DNA of 5,108 bases from Pseudorhodoplanes sp. (GTDB lineage Bacteria > Pseudomonadota > Alphaproteobacteria > Rhizobiales > Xanthobacteraceae), in assembly GCA_008933495.1 (NCBI GenBank), contig WBUW01000258.1:1-5108 (forward strand), written 5' to 3'. Position numbers and translations under genes: made by a program. The notes beneath the pieces were generated by a model. That model saw only the letters and a list, made by a program, of their open reading frames with translations, was not told the origin of the DNA and did not search any database. Below, in pieces: positions 1 through 5,108 of this stretch; position 1 is the first letter of the stretch, and each line of letters starts with the position of its first letter.

Positions 1-420
1 CGAGGTCGCCGCCAGCGCCGCCATGCCGAGCCAGGCGCCAAAGCCGATCGTCAGATAGAGCCGCAGCGCGATTTCGCTTGCGACCTTCCGCAGATCGTAG
101 CCCTGATCGGCGACATAGAGCGCAAGGTGGGCGGCGGCATAAGCGAACGCGCCGACGCCCAGCATGCGGCGCACGTCGATCAGCGCGCCGTGGCGCGCCA
201 CCGACCGTAGCGGCGTGACCGCAAGACTCGCCACCAGAAAGATCAGGCACCAATAGCCGGCGCGATGGATGAGATCGTTGAGCGGGCGCGCGCCGAAACC
301 GGTCGTCGCATAGGCACGGACGGCGATCGCGACCGGGATGAGAAGGACAATGAGCGTGACGATGCGCAGAAGCGAAAGACGTCCGCGCCGGTCGCGCCAG
401 ATCTGGTAAGGCTTTCTCAC
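1..420 (-). CDS. msrQ: MsrQ/YedZ-like haem-binding membrane subunit (partial, C-terminus off window)
   Basis: MsrQ is the inner-membrane b-haem protein that passes electrons from the respiratory chain or a flavin reductase to periplasmic MsrP, which repairs methionine sulfoxide. The visible 140 residues start VRKPYQIWRDRRGRLS and contain about four membrane segments (roughly 20-38, 53-70, 86-104, 121-139). From memory they match E. coli MsrQ closely: FLVASLAVTPLRS, then RRMLGVGAFAYAAAHLALY, then LRLYLTIGFGAWLG. H98 in AAAHLALY fits the first haem-ligand histidine; the later ligands lie off the window. The GTG at 420 is the only plausible start, because an in-frame TAA (460-462) lies 13 codons upstream with no ATG between; no good Shine-Dalgarno is visible. 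The usual partner msrP is not immediately upstream, where an MFS gene sits instead. The family call is secure. Naming it msrQ rather than a generic ferric-reductase-like protein is slightly less so. Confidence 0.87.
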   Translation of the reverse strand, partial: MRKPYQIWRDRRGRLSLLRIVTLIVLLIPVAIAVRAYATTGFGARPLNDLIHRAGYWCLIFLVASLAVTPLRSVARHGALIDVRRMLGVGAFAYAAAHLALYVADQGYDLRKVASEIALRLYLTIGFGAWLGMAALAATS

Positions 421-458
421 CGGAGCCGGATAGCACGCGTCATGGTCAGGGCGAAGGC

Positions 459-486
459 ATTATCCCGCGCCTGACGCGGATGTGAA
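459..486 (-). promoter_or_regulatory. Candidate sigma70-type promoter for msrQ
   Basis: Read on the minus strand, TTCACA (481-486) and GATAAT (459-464) each match the TTGACA/TATAAT consensus at five of six positions. They are separated by 16 bp. A start of transcription near 452 would give a leader of about 30 nt before the GTG at 420. The site lies between the MFS stop and the msrQ start, so msrQ can probably be transcribed independently of the MFS gene. Motif match only; alphaproteobacterial promoters often have weaker -10 boxes than this. Confidence 0.42.
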
Positions 487-500
487 GGCGGTCGCCCGCC
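487..500 (-). terminator. Small GC hairpin after the MFS gene, possible weak terminator
   Basis: Four bases past the MFS stop, the minus strand reads GGCGG-GCGA-CCGCC: a perfect 5-bp GC stem closed by a GNRA-type tetraloop, followed by TTCACAT. The stem is stable, but the following tract has only two consecutive T residues, so it is at best a weak intrinsic terminator. It directly abuts the -35 box of the candidate msrQ promoter. It could equally be a 3'-end stabilising hairpin or chance in GC-rich DNA. Confidence 0.25.
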
Positions 501-504
501 CCGC

Positions 505-1707
505 TCACGAACGCGCCCGCGCGCGGGTCCATGCAAACAGCACAGCCACGAGAACGAGATTCAGCGCCGCTGCCGCGGCCAGCGCGGCGATGGCGGCTTC
601 GGCGCTCGCGCGGGTGAGAACGACCGCGCCCAGGGTCGGCGCCAGCGCCTGTCCGATCAGGCTCGGCAAAGCCAGCCGCCCCATGATCACCGGATAACGT
701 TGTGCGCCGAACAAGGCGAGCGGGACGGTCCCGCGGGCGATCCAGCTAATCCCGAAACCGGCGGCAAACAGGACGATCACGAACGCCAGCAGCGGCAGGC
801 CGGCCGCAAACAGCGCAAGCGCCGCCGCCATCGCCAGCGCCGCCACCAGCAAGGTCCAGACCGGATGGTAATGCGCGCCGAACAGCCGCTCGACCACGCG
901 CGCCAGCACCTGCGCCGGCCCAAACAGCGTGCCGAGCGCGACCGCTTGCGCCGGGTCGGCGCCGCGGGCCGCCAGCAGGACCATCAGATGGGCGAGAAAG
1001 ATCGAGCCGATCGCGGCGGTCAGCGTCATGACCGCGGCAAGCAAAACGAACGCGAGCCGCCCGGCGCGCGGCTCCGGCGACGCCGCCGCACGGGCGCCGA
1101 CCACATCCGCCGCGGACGGCTCCGCGTTTTCCGTTGCAGCCGTCACCGGCAACATGAATTGCAGCGGAAAACAAAGGCACAGATGGATCGCCGCATAGGC
1201 AAGACAGGTGCCGCGCCAGCCCAGATGCGATTCAAGATAAGCGCTGAGCGGCCAGCAGACGGTGCTGGCAAATCCTCCGAACAGCGTAAGCGTGGCGATC
1301 GGCCCGCGCGCGGAATGCCCATAGACGCGTCCGAGCGCGGCAAAGGCCGCGTCATAGAGGCCGGCGCCCATTGCAGTGCCGATCACGATCCAGCCCGCAA
1401 AGAACAGCAGCAGATTGGGCGATGAGGCGAGCACGCCGAGCCCGGCCGCGAACAGGATCGGGCTTGCCGCGAGCGCCGGCCGGCCGCCGCGCCGCGCGAT
1501 CAGGCGACCGACCAGCGGCGACACGAGCCCTGCCGTCATCAGGCCGGTCGAGACGCCGGCAATGACCGCTTCGAACGGCCATCCGGTGTCCCTGACGACC
1601 GGTTCCGCCAGCACCGCCGGAAAATAATACGAGCAGCCCCAGCCGAAAATCTGGGTCACGCCCAAGGCGGCGACGACGGCATGGCGATTGCGAGCAAGCA
1701 CCGGCAC
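505..1707 (-). CDS. MFS transporter, substrate unknown
   Basis: This is a complete 400-residue inner-membrane protein of the major facilitator superfamily, the usual length for a 12-helix carrier. The N-terminal half has hydrophobic helices from about residue 10. A motif-A-like loop follows helix 2 (VGRLIARRGGRPAL, residues 66-79), although the usual acidic residue of that motif is absent. A hydrophilic interdomain loop at about 188-218 is followed by the second bundle of six helices. The stretch GFGISWIARGTVPLALFG (318-335) is, as I recall, characteristic of a proteobacterial MFS_1 group without an assigned substrate. The start is GTG at 1707, since a TAG (1717-1719) lies in frame three codons upstream; GTG at 1701 is the only close alternative. 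Neither has a clear Shine-Dalgarno. It is divergent from the DedA gene and upstream of msrQ. Efflux of a small molecule is a guess. Confidence 0.9.
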   Translation of the reverse strand: MPVLARNRHAVVAALGVTQIFGWGCSYYFPAVLAEPVVRDTGWPFEAVIAGVSTGLMTAGLVSPLVGRLIARRGGRPALAASPILFAAGLGVLASSPNLLLFFAGWIVIGTAMGAGLYDAAFAALGRVYGHSARGPIATLTLFGGFASTVCWPLSAYLESHLGWRGTCLAYAAIHLCLCFPLQFMLPVTAATENAEPSAADVVGARAAASPEPRAGRLAFVLLAAVMTLTAAIGSIFLAHLMVLLAARGADPAQAVALGTLFGPAQVLARVVERLFGAHYHPVWTLLVAALAMAAALALFAAGLPLLAFVIVLFAAGFGISWIARGTVPLALFGAQRYPVIMGRLALPSLIGQALAPTLGAVVLTRASAEAAIAALAAAAALNLVLVAVLFAWTRARARS

Positions 1708-1890
1708 GCCGGCAGGCTAAAGGACACCGGCGGGCACGGCAAACGGCAGCGCGCAACCGACCACGCCAAGGGCGGTCGCCGCCGCCGGCGCCCGGCTAGT
1801 TCCGCATGGCCGCCTCGCCTAACATCACACCGGTGAATTTCCGCCCGGCCATTGCGGGCGGAACCACGGACGCGCGGCAGCGACGGTCAG
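1708..1890. other. Divergent intergenic region between MFS and DedA genes
   Basis: This 183-bp stretch separates the two divergent starts and should hold control sites for both. I see no gene, RNA or convincing -35/-10 pair in it. It contains several GC-rich dyads: GGCGG-TCG-CCGCC (1771-1783), GCCGG-CGC-CCGGC (1784-1796), the 8-bp palindrome CACCGGTG (1828-1835) and the 9-bp inverted repeat at 1839-1863. TAACAT (1820-1825) is a possible -10 for the DedA gene, but no matching -35 is visible. Confidence 0.6.
1839..1863. repeat. Perfect 9-bp inverted repeat with 7-nt loop upstream of the DedA gene
   Basis: The arms TTCCGCCCG (1839-1847) and CGGGCGGAA (1855-1863) are exact reverse complements around a 7-base loop. 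The right arm ends 27 bp before the ATG at 1891. No T tract follows on either strand, so it is not a standard intrinsic terminator. It could be a regulator-binding dyad in the divergent region or a 5'-UTR hairpin of the DedA mRNA. The dyad itself is certain; any function is inference. Confidence 0.6.
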
Positions 1891-2874
1891 ATGAGCCGAC
1901 GGACAGGCAGCCTGCTTCTGCTGGCGATCGCCGTGAGCGCAGCGGCGGTGGCGTTTTTCGGATTGCGCAGCTACGGCTCCTTCCTGCTGCTGCGCTCGGC
2001 CTACGAGGTCGGCCGGCCACAGGTGAGCGGCCTGCGCGCCTGGATGACACTCGATCATGTCGCGGCGACCTATCGCGTGCCGGAAGCTGTGCTGATTGCG
2101 AAACTGCGCCTGCCGCCGGAGACCGACCGCCGCGATAGCCTGAAGTCGATTGCCGACCGTCGCGGCGTACCGCGCTTTGCCTTCGTCCAGGAGGTGCAGC
2201 GCGCCCTCGGCAGCGTCGCGTCTGCCGCCCGGGACGAAAAATCTGATTCCTCGCACGGCGTACTGGGCGACGCCGTGCTGACGGCGGTGCTCAATTATGG
2301 CTACGCCGCGCTGGTGGCGACGTTTCTGCTCGGCGCCGTCGGCGCGCCATTGCCGACCGGCCTTGTGGCCGTGCTGGCCGGCTCGCTTGCCGGCGCCGGT
2401 CATCTGCAATGGACCTGGCTGGCGGGCCTGACGGTCGTCGCCTCGCTGACCGGAGACGCGCTTGCCTACCTGATCGGCCGGCTCGTCAGCGAGAATGTGC
2501 TCGCCCGCCACGGCCGCTGGATCGGCTATTCGGCCGCGCGGCGCGAACGCGTGAAGGCACTGTTCGCGCGCTTCGGGGGAATCACGGTCCTGTTGTCGCG
2601 AACGCTCGCCTCGCACCTGAGTTCGTTTGCCAGCCTGCTCGCCGGGATGAGCCATTATCCCTGGTTCGGATTTCTGCTTTTTTCCGCCGCCGGCCGTCTC
2701 GCCTGGACCTCGGCCTATCTCGGACTTGGCTACCTCATCGGCACCGACGTGGACGCCGCCAGCCGGTTCCTCGCCAATATCAGCGGGCTGATCCTCAGCC
2801 TCGTCCTGTTCGCCGTCCTGCTCACCTACCGGATTGCGGTTTCACGCCGGCCATCCGCCGAAGGTGTTGCCTAA
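1891..2874 (+). CDS. DedA/VTT-family membrane protein with extra N-terminal module
   Basis: This 327-residue protein is longer than typical DedA proteins (about 200-220). An N-terminal membrane anchor (about 7-25) is followed by a soluble segment (about 46-105) and a linker. The DedA/VTT region then runs from about 130 to 315. Family marks seen are GAPLP (151-155), AGSLAGAGHL (163-172), GDALAYLIGR (188-197), FARFGGITVLLSR (225-237), AGM (251-253), and GR..W.......GYLIG (268-284). DedA proteins are membrane proteins tied to lipid scrambling or flipping, envelope integrity and proton-motive-force homeostasis. Two residues important in characterised members look replaced: the Glu after the PxP motif (here T-G) and the second Arg of RFxPxxR (here R237 then no Arg). 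ATG 1891 is preferred over an in-frame TTG at 1852 because it puts a basic residue pair directly before the anchor; the Shine-Dalgarno is poor. thrS follows after 80 bp on the same strand. Exact substrate unknown. Confidence 0.85.
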   Translation: MSRRTGSLLLLAIAVSAAAVAFFGLRSYGSFLLLRSAYEVGRPQVSGLRAWMTLDHVAATYRVPEAVLIAKLRLPPETDRRDSLKSIADRRGVPRFAFVQEVQRALGSVASAARDEKSDSSHGVLGDAVLTAVLNYGYAALVATFLLGAVGAPLPTGLVAVLAGSLAGAGHLQWTWLAGLTVVASLTGDALAYLIGRLVSENVLARHGRWIGYSAARRERVKALFARFGGITVLLSRTLASHLSSFASLLAGMSHYPWFGFLLFSAAGRLAWTSAYLGLGYLIGTDVDAASRFLANISGLILSLVLFAVLLTYRIAVSRRPSAEGVA

Positions 2875-2894
2875 GCCGCGACCTCTGCTATATC
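2867..2894 (+). promoter_or_regulatory. Candidate promoter for thrS overlapping the DedA stop codon
   Basis: TTGCCT (2867-2872) and TATATC (2889-2894) are separated by 16 bp and resemble a sigma70-type promoter; the -35 box runs into the TAA of the DedA gene. The expected transcript would begin near 2901, giving a leader of roughly 55 nt. This would let thrS be expressed independently of the DedA gene. Motif match only. Confidence 0.35.
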
Positions 2895-2943
2895 CCCCCT
2901 CCCGTTTCCGCTTACCTGCGTTCGTAGGCAGCGAGTGAGCAAC

Positions 2944-2948
2944 AGGAG
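2944..2948 (+). promoter_or_regulatory. Shine-Dalgarno of thrS
   Basis: AGGAG sits 6 nt before the ATG at 2955. It is the only strong ribosome binding site seen before any start in the window and fixes the thrS start. Confidence 0.8.
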
Positions 2949-2954
2949 TGAAAG

Positions 2955-4928
2955 ATGGTCGCGCTGACCTTCCCCGACGGCGCACGCCGCGAATTTCCAA
3001 AAGGCACCACCGGCCTCGACATCGCCAAGGGCATATCGCCCTCGCTCGCAAAGCGCACGGTGGCGATGGCGCTCGACGGCGTCCTGTGCGATCTCGCCGA
3101 CGCGATCGAGCGCGATGCCAGGATCGAGTTTGTCAGCCGCGACGACCCGCGCGCGCTCGAACTGATCCGCCACGACGCCGCGCATGTGCTCGCCGAAGCG
3201 GTGCAGGACTTGTGGCCGGGCACCCAGGTGACCATCGGCCCGGTGATCGCGAACGGCTTCTATTACGATTTCTTCCGCAACGAGCCGTTCACGCCCGACG
3301 ATCTGCCGGTCATCGAAAAGAAGATGCGCGAGATCATCGCGCGCGACAGGCCGTTCACCAAGGAGGTGTGGGACCGCGAGAAGACCAAGCAGATTTTCCG
3401 CGACAAGGGCGAGATGTTCAAGGTCGAGCTGGTCGACGCCATTCCCGGTAACGAACCGATCAAGATCTACAAGCAGGGCGAGTGGTTCGATTTGTGCCGC
3501 GGCCCGCACATGACCTCGACCGCCAAGGTCGGCAACGCCTTCAAGCTGATGAAGGTGGCGGGCGCCTATTGGCGCGGCGATTCCAACCGCGAGATGCTCT
3601 CGCGCATCTACGGCACCGCCTTCGCGAAACAGGAGGACCTCGACGCCTATCTCAAGCAGATCGAAGAGGCCGAGAAGCGCGACCACCGCAAGCTCGGCCG
3701 CGAAATGGACCTGTTCCATTTCCAGGAGGAAGGCCCGGGCACCGTGTTCTGGCACGCCAAGGGCTGGACCCTGTTCCAGGAAATCGTCAGCTACATGCGC
3801 CGGCGCCTGAAAGGCGACTACCAGGAAGTGAACGCGCCGCAGATGCTCGACAAGTCGCTGTGGGAAACCTCCGGCCACTGGGGCTGGTTCCGCGAAAACA
3901 TGTTCAGCGCCACCTCGGCCGGCGAGGACACCGAGGACGAGCGCGTCTACGCCATCAAGCCGATGAACTGCCCGGGCCACATCCAGATTTTCAAGCACGG
4001 GCTGAAATCGTATCGCGACCTGCCGCTGCGGCTCGCCGAATTCGGCGTGGTGCACCGCTACGAGCCGTCCGGCGCGCTGCACGGGCTTCTGCGCGTGCGC
4101 GCCTTCACCCAGGACGATGCGCACGTGTTCTGCACCGAGGAGCAGATGGCCGACGAGTGCCTGAAGATCAACGACCTGATCCTGTCCACCTATGCCGATT
4201 TCGGTTTCGCGGGCGACATGACGGTCAAGCTCTCGACCCGCCCGGAGAAACGCGTCGGCTCCGACGCGGCATGGGATCATGCCGAGACCATCATGCGCGA
4301 TGTGCTCAAGCGCATCGAGGCGCAGGGCGGCGGCCGCATCAAGACCGCGATCAATCCCGGCGAAGGCGCGTTCTACGGACCGAAATTCGAATATGTCTTG
4401 CGCGACGCGATCGGGCGCGACTGGCAATGCGGCACGACGCAGGTCGATTTCAACCTGCCGGAGCGCTTCGAGGCTTTCTACATCGCCGCCGACGGCTCCA
4501 AGACGACGCCGGTCATGATTCATCGCGCGATCTGCGGATCGATGGAGCGTTTCCTCGGCGTCGTGCTCGAACATTATGCCGGCCACCTGCCGCTCTGGCT
4601 GTCGCCGGTGCAGGCGGTCGTCGCCACCATCACCTCCGATGCCGACGGCTATGCGCAGGAGACGCTCGCACTCGCCCGCCGCTTGGGCCTGCGCGCCGAA
4701 GGCGACCTGCGCAACGAGAAGATCAACTACAAGGTGCGCGAGCATTCGCTCGCCAAGGTTCCGGTCCTGCTCGTGGTCGGCAAGAAGGAAAGCGCCGAGC
4801 GGCTGGTCTCCATCCGCCGCCTCGGCAGCGACGGCCAGCAGGTCATGCCGCTCGACCGGGCGCTGGCCATGCTCACCGAAGAAGCGCTGCCGCCCGACCT
4901 GCGGCGGCTGACGCAGGCCGCCGCGTAA
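2955..4928 (+). CDS. thrS: Threonyl-tRNA synthetase
   Basis: This is a complete 657-residue class II synthetase that activates threonine with ATP and charges tRNA-Thr in the cytoplasm (E. coli ThrRS is 642). Domains in order are TGS (about 1-62), the SAD editing domain (about 63-225), the catalytic core (about 240-535) and the anticodon-binding domain (about 545-650). The editing site that clears mischarged Ser-tRNA is intact: H73xxxH77, C181 and H185 in CRGPH. The zinc ligands that recognise threonine are C339 (MNCPGH), H390 (TQDDAHVFC) and H523 (MIHRAICGSMERF). Motif 2 arginine is R368 in HRYEPSGALHG; WQCGT (490-494) and the motif 3 region GSMERF follow. The anticodon domain contains DLRNEKINYKVREH. 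The start is set by the Shine-Dalgarno. The 5' leader shows no T-box-like or operator-like fold that I can recognise. No damage or unusual feature is seen; this is a normal housekeeping gene. Confidence 0.99.
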   Translation: MVALTFPDGARREFPKGTTGLDIAKGISPSLAKRTVAMALDGVLCDLADAIERDARIEFVSRDDPRALELIRHDAAHVLAEAVQDLWPGTQVTIGPVIANGFYYDFFRNEPFTPDDLPVIEKKMREIIARDRPFTKEVWDREKTKQIFRDKGEMFKVELVDAIPGNEPIKIYKQGEWFDLCRGPHMTSTAKVGNAFKLMKVAGAYWRGDSNREMLSRIYGTAFAKQEDLDAYLKQIEEAEKRDHRKLGREMDLFHFQEEGPGTVFWHAKGWTLFQEIVSYMRRRLKGDYQEVNAPQMLDKSLWETSGHWGWFRENMFSATSAGEDTEDERVYAIKPMNCPGHIQIFKHGLKSYRDLPLRLAEFGVVHRYEPSGALHGLLRVRAFTQDDAHVFCTEEQMADECLKINDLILSTYADFGFAGDMTVKLSTRPEKRVGSDAAWDHAETIMRDVLKRIEAQGGGRIKTAINPGEGAFYGPKFEYVLRDAIGRDWQCGTTQVDFNLPERFEAFYIAADGSKTTPVMIHRAICGSMERFLGVVLEHYAGHLPLWLSPVQAVVATITSDADGYAQETLALARRLGLRAEGDLRNEKINYKVREHSLAKVPVLLVVGKKESAERLVSIRRLGSDGQQVMPLDRALAMLTEEALPPDLRRLTQAAA

Positions 4929-4935
4929 GCGTGCA

Positions 4936-5108
4936 TCAGATGCGCCGCCGGCGCAGGTCGTGGGCAATGACACGCGCGGCATTGCGGCCGGGATAGCCGG
5001 TCACGCCGCCGCCCGGGTGGGCGCCCGAGCCGCAATGATAGAGGCCGCGGACCGGGCCGCGATAATCGGCATGTCCGAGCATCGGGCGCGCATGTTGCGA
5101 GCCTGTTC
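4936..5108 (-). CDS. FAD-dependent oxidoreductase, PYROXD2/CrtI-like (partial, C-terminal end)
   Basis: Only the last 57 codons are in the window; the gene enters from the right edge. The frame reads TGSQHARPMLGHADYRGPVRG, then LYHCGSGAHPGGGVTGYPGRN, then AARVIAHDLRRRRI and a TGA at 4936-4938. The GLYxCGSGxHPGGGVxGxPGRNAA signature is the C-terminal FAD-contacting segment of phytoene-desaturase-like flavoproteins, most like the PYROXD2 group rather than true carotenoid desaturases. The Rossmann motif that binds FAD would be at the unseen N-terminus. The substrate cannot be inferred from this fragment. It runs convergently with thrS, with 7 bp between the two stop codons. Confidence 0.85.
   Translation of the reverse strand, partial: TGSQHARPMLGHADYRGPVRGLYHCGSGAHPGGGVTGYPGRNAARVIAHDLRRRRI
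4941..4955. terminator. GC hairpin at the thrS/oxidoreductase convergent junction
   Basis: TGCGCC (4941-4946) and GGCGCA (4950-4955) form a perfect 6-bp stem with a GCC loop, beginning 12 nt after the thrS stop. An overlapping dyad, GCATC-A-GATGC (4933-4943), is centred on the last base of the oxidoreductase stop and could compete with it. Neither is followed by a T tract, so intrinsic termination is unproven. The hairpin lies inside the last codons of the opposing gene, so it is partly constrained by coding. Confidence 0.25.

Noticed and set aside
265..474. 69-codon plus-strand open frame over the msrQ start
   Set aside because: Highly charged, no family, and antisense to the recognised MsrQ reading frame.
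700..1425. 241-codon plus-strand open frame opposite the MFS gene
   Set aside because: Arg/Gln-rich antisense shadow of a clear 12-helix transporter.
1715..1742. Possible promoter giving a leaderless MFS mRNA (TTGCCG, 16 bp, TTAGCC)
   Set aside because: The -10 candidate matches the consensus at only one of six positions; not supportable.
1852..1890. Upstream TTG start extending the DedA protein by 13 residues
   Set aside because: The TTG sits in the loop of the inverted repeat with no Shine-Dalgarno. ATG 1891 gives a normal basic N-terminus followed by a membrane helix.
1825..2655. 276-codon minus-strand open frame opposite the DedA gene
   Set aside because: Antisense shadow; the product is low-complexity and Gln/Arg/Gly-rich, while the plus strand encodes a clear membrane protein family.
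2915..2928. CCTGC-GTTC-GTAGG hairpin in the thrS leader as an attenuator or T-box element
   Set aside because: The stem is only 5 bp including a G-U pair. There is no run of threonine codons and no T-box consensus, and ThrRS control by such elements is mainly a Firmicutes trait.
2871..4982. 703-codon open frame on the minus strand antisense to thrS
   Set aside because: It mirrors thrS almost exactly and encodes a compositionally biased, histidine- and arginine-rich product without a recognisable domain. Long antisense frames are expected opposite high-GC coding sequence. thrS is unambiguous.
3482..4996. 504-codon open frame in a second plus-strand frame inside thrS
   Set aside because: An out-of-frame shadow of thrS, rich in Arg, Ala and Pro, with no domain.

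Overview
The window is high-GC, gene-dense bacterial chromosome. The protein sequences point to an alphaproteobacterium, probably Hyphomicrobiales (Rhizobiales). The ThrRS has the long form with an SAxSAGED-type insert just before the MNCPGH motif, and the MsrQ and FAD-oxidoreductase segments also read like that group. This assignment is from memory of the families, not from a database search. I see no tRNA, rRNA, CRISPR array, insertion sequence or other mobile-element hallmark.

Layout, left to right. Positions 1-420 (minus strand) hold the N-terminal 140 residues of an MsrQ/YedZ-type haem-binding membrane subunit, cut by the left edge. A short spacer (421-504) carries a small GC hairpin and a good sigma70-like promoter for it. 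Positions 505-1707 (minus) encode a complete 400-residue MFS transporter. A 183-bp divergent intergenic region (1708-1890) follows; it contains a perfect 9-bp inverted repeat. Positions 1891-2874 (plus) encode a 327-residue DedA/VTT-family membrane protein with an unusual extra N-terminal soluble segment. An 80-bp spacer with a candidate promoter and a clear Shine-Dalgarno leads into thrS at 2955-4928 (plus), a complete threonyl-tRNA synthetase with all editing, zinc and catalytic motifs. Only 7 bp beyond its stop, and convergent with it, lies the C-terminal end (4936-5108, minus) of a PYROXD2/CrtI-like FAD-dependent oxidoreductase, cut by the right edge.

The genes do not form one pathway. 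MFS and msrQ lie in the same direction but look separately promoted. DedA and thrS are co-oriented, and thrS probably has its own promoter overlapping the DedA stop codon. thrS is housekeeping; the others are membrane or redox genes. I found no convincing undescribed multi-gene system. The most interesting item is the DedA homologue: it lacks the canonical acidic residue after its PxP motif and the second arginine of the RFxPxxR motif, and it carries an N-terminal module that looks like two copies of a roughly 20-residue helical unit.
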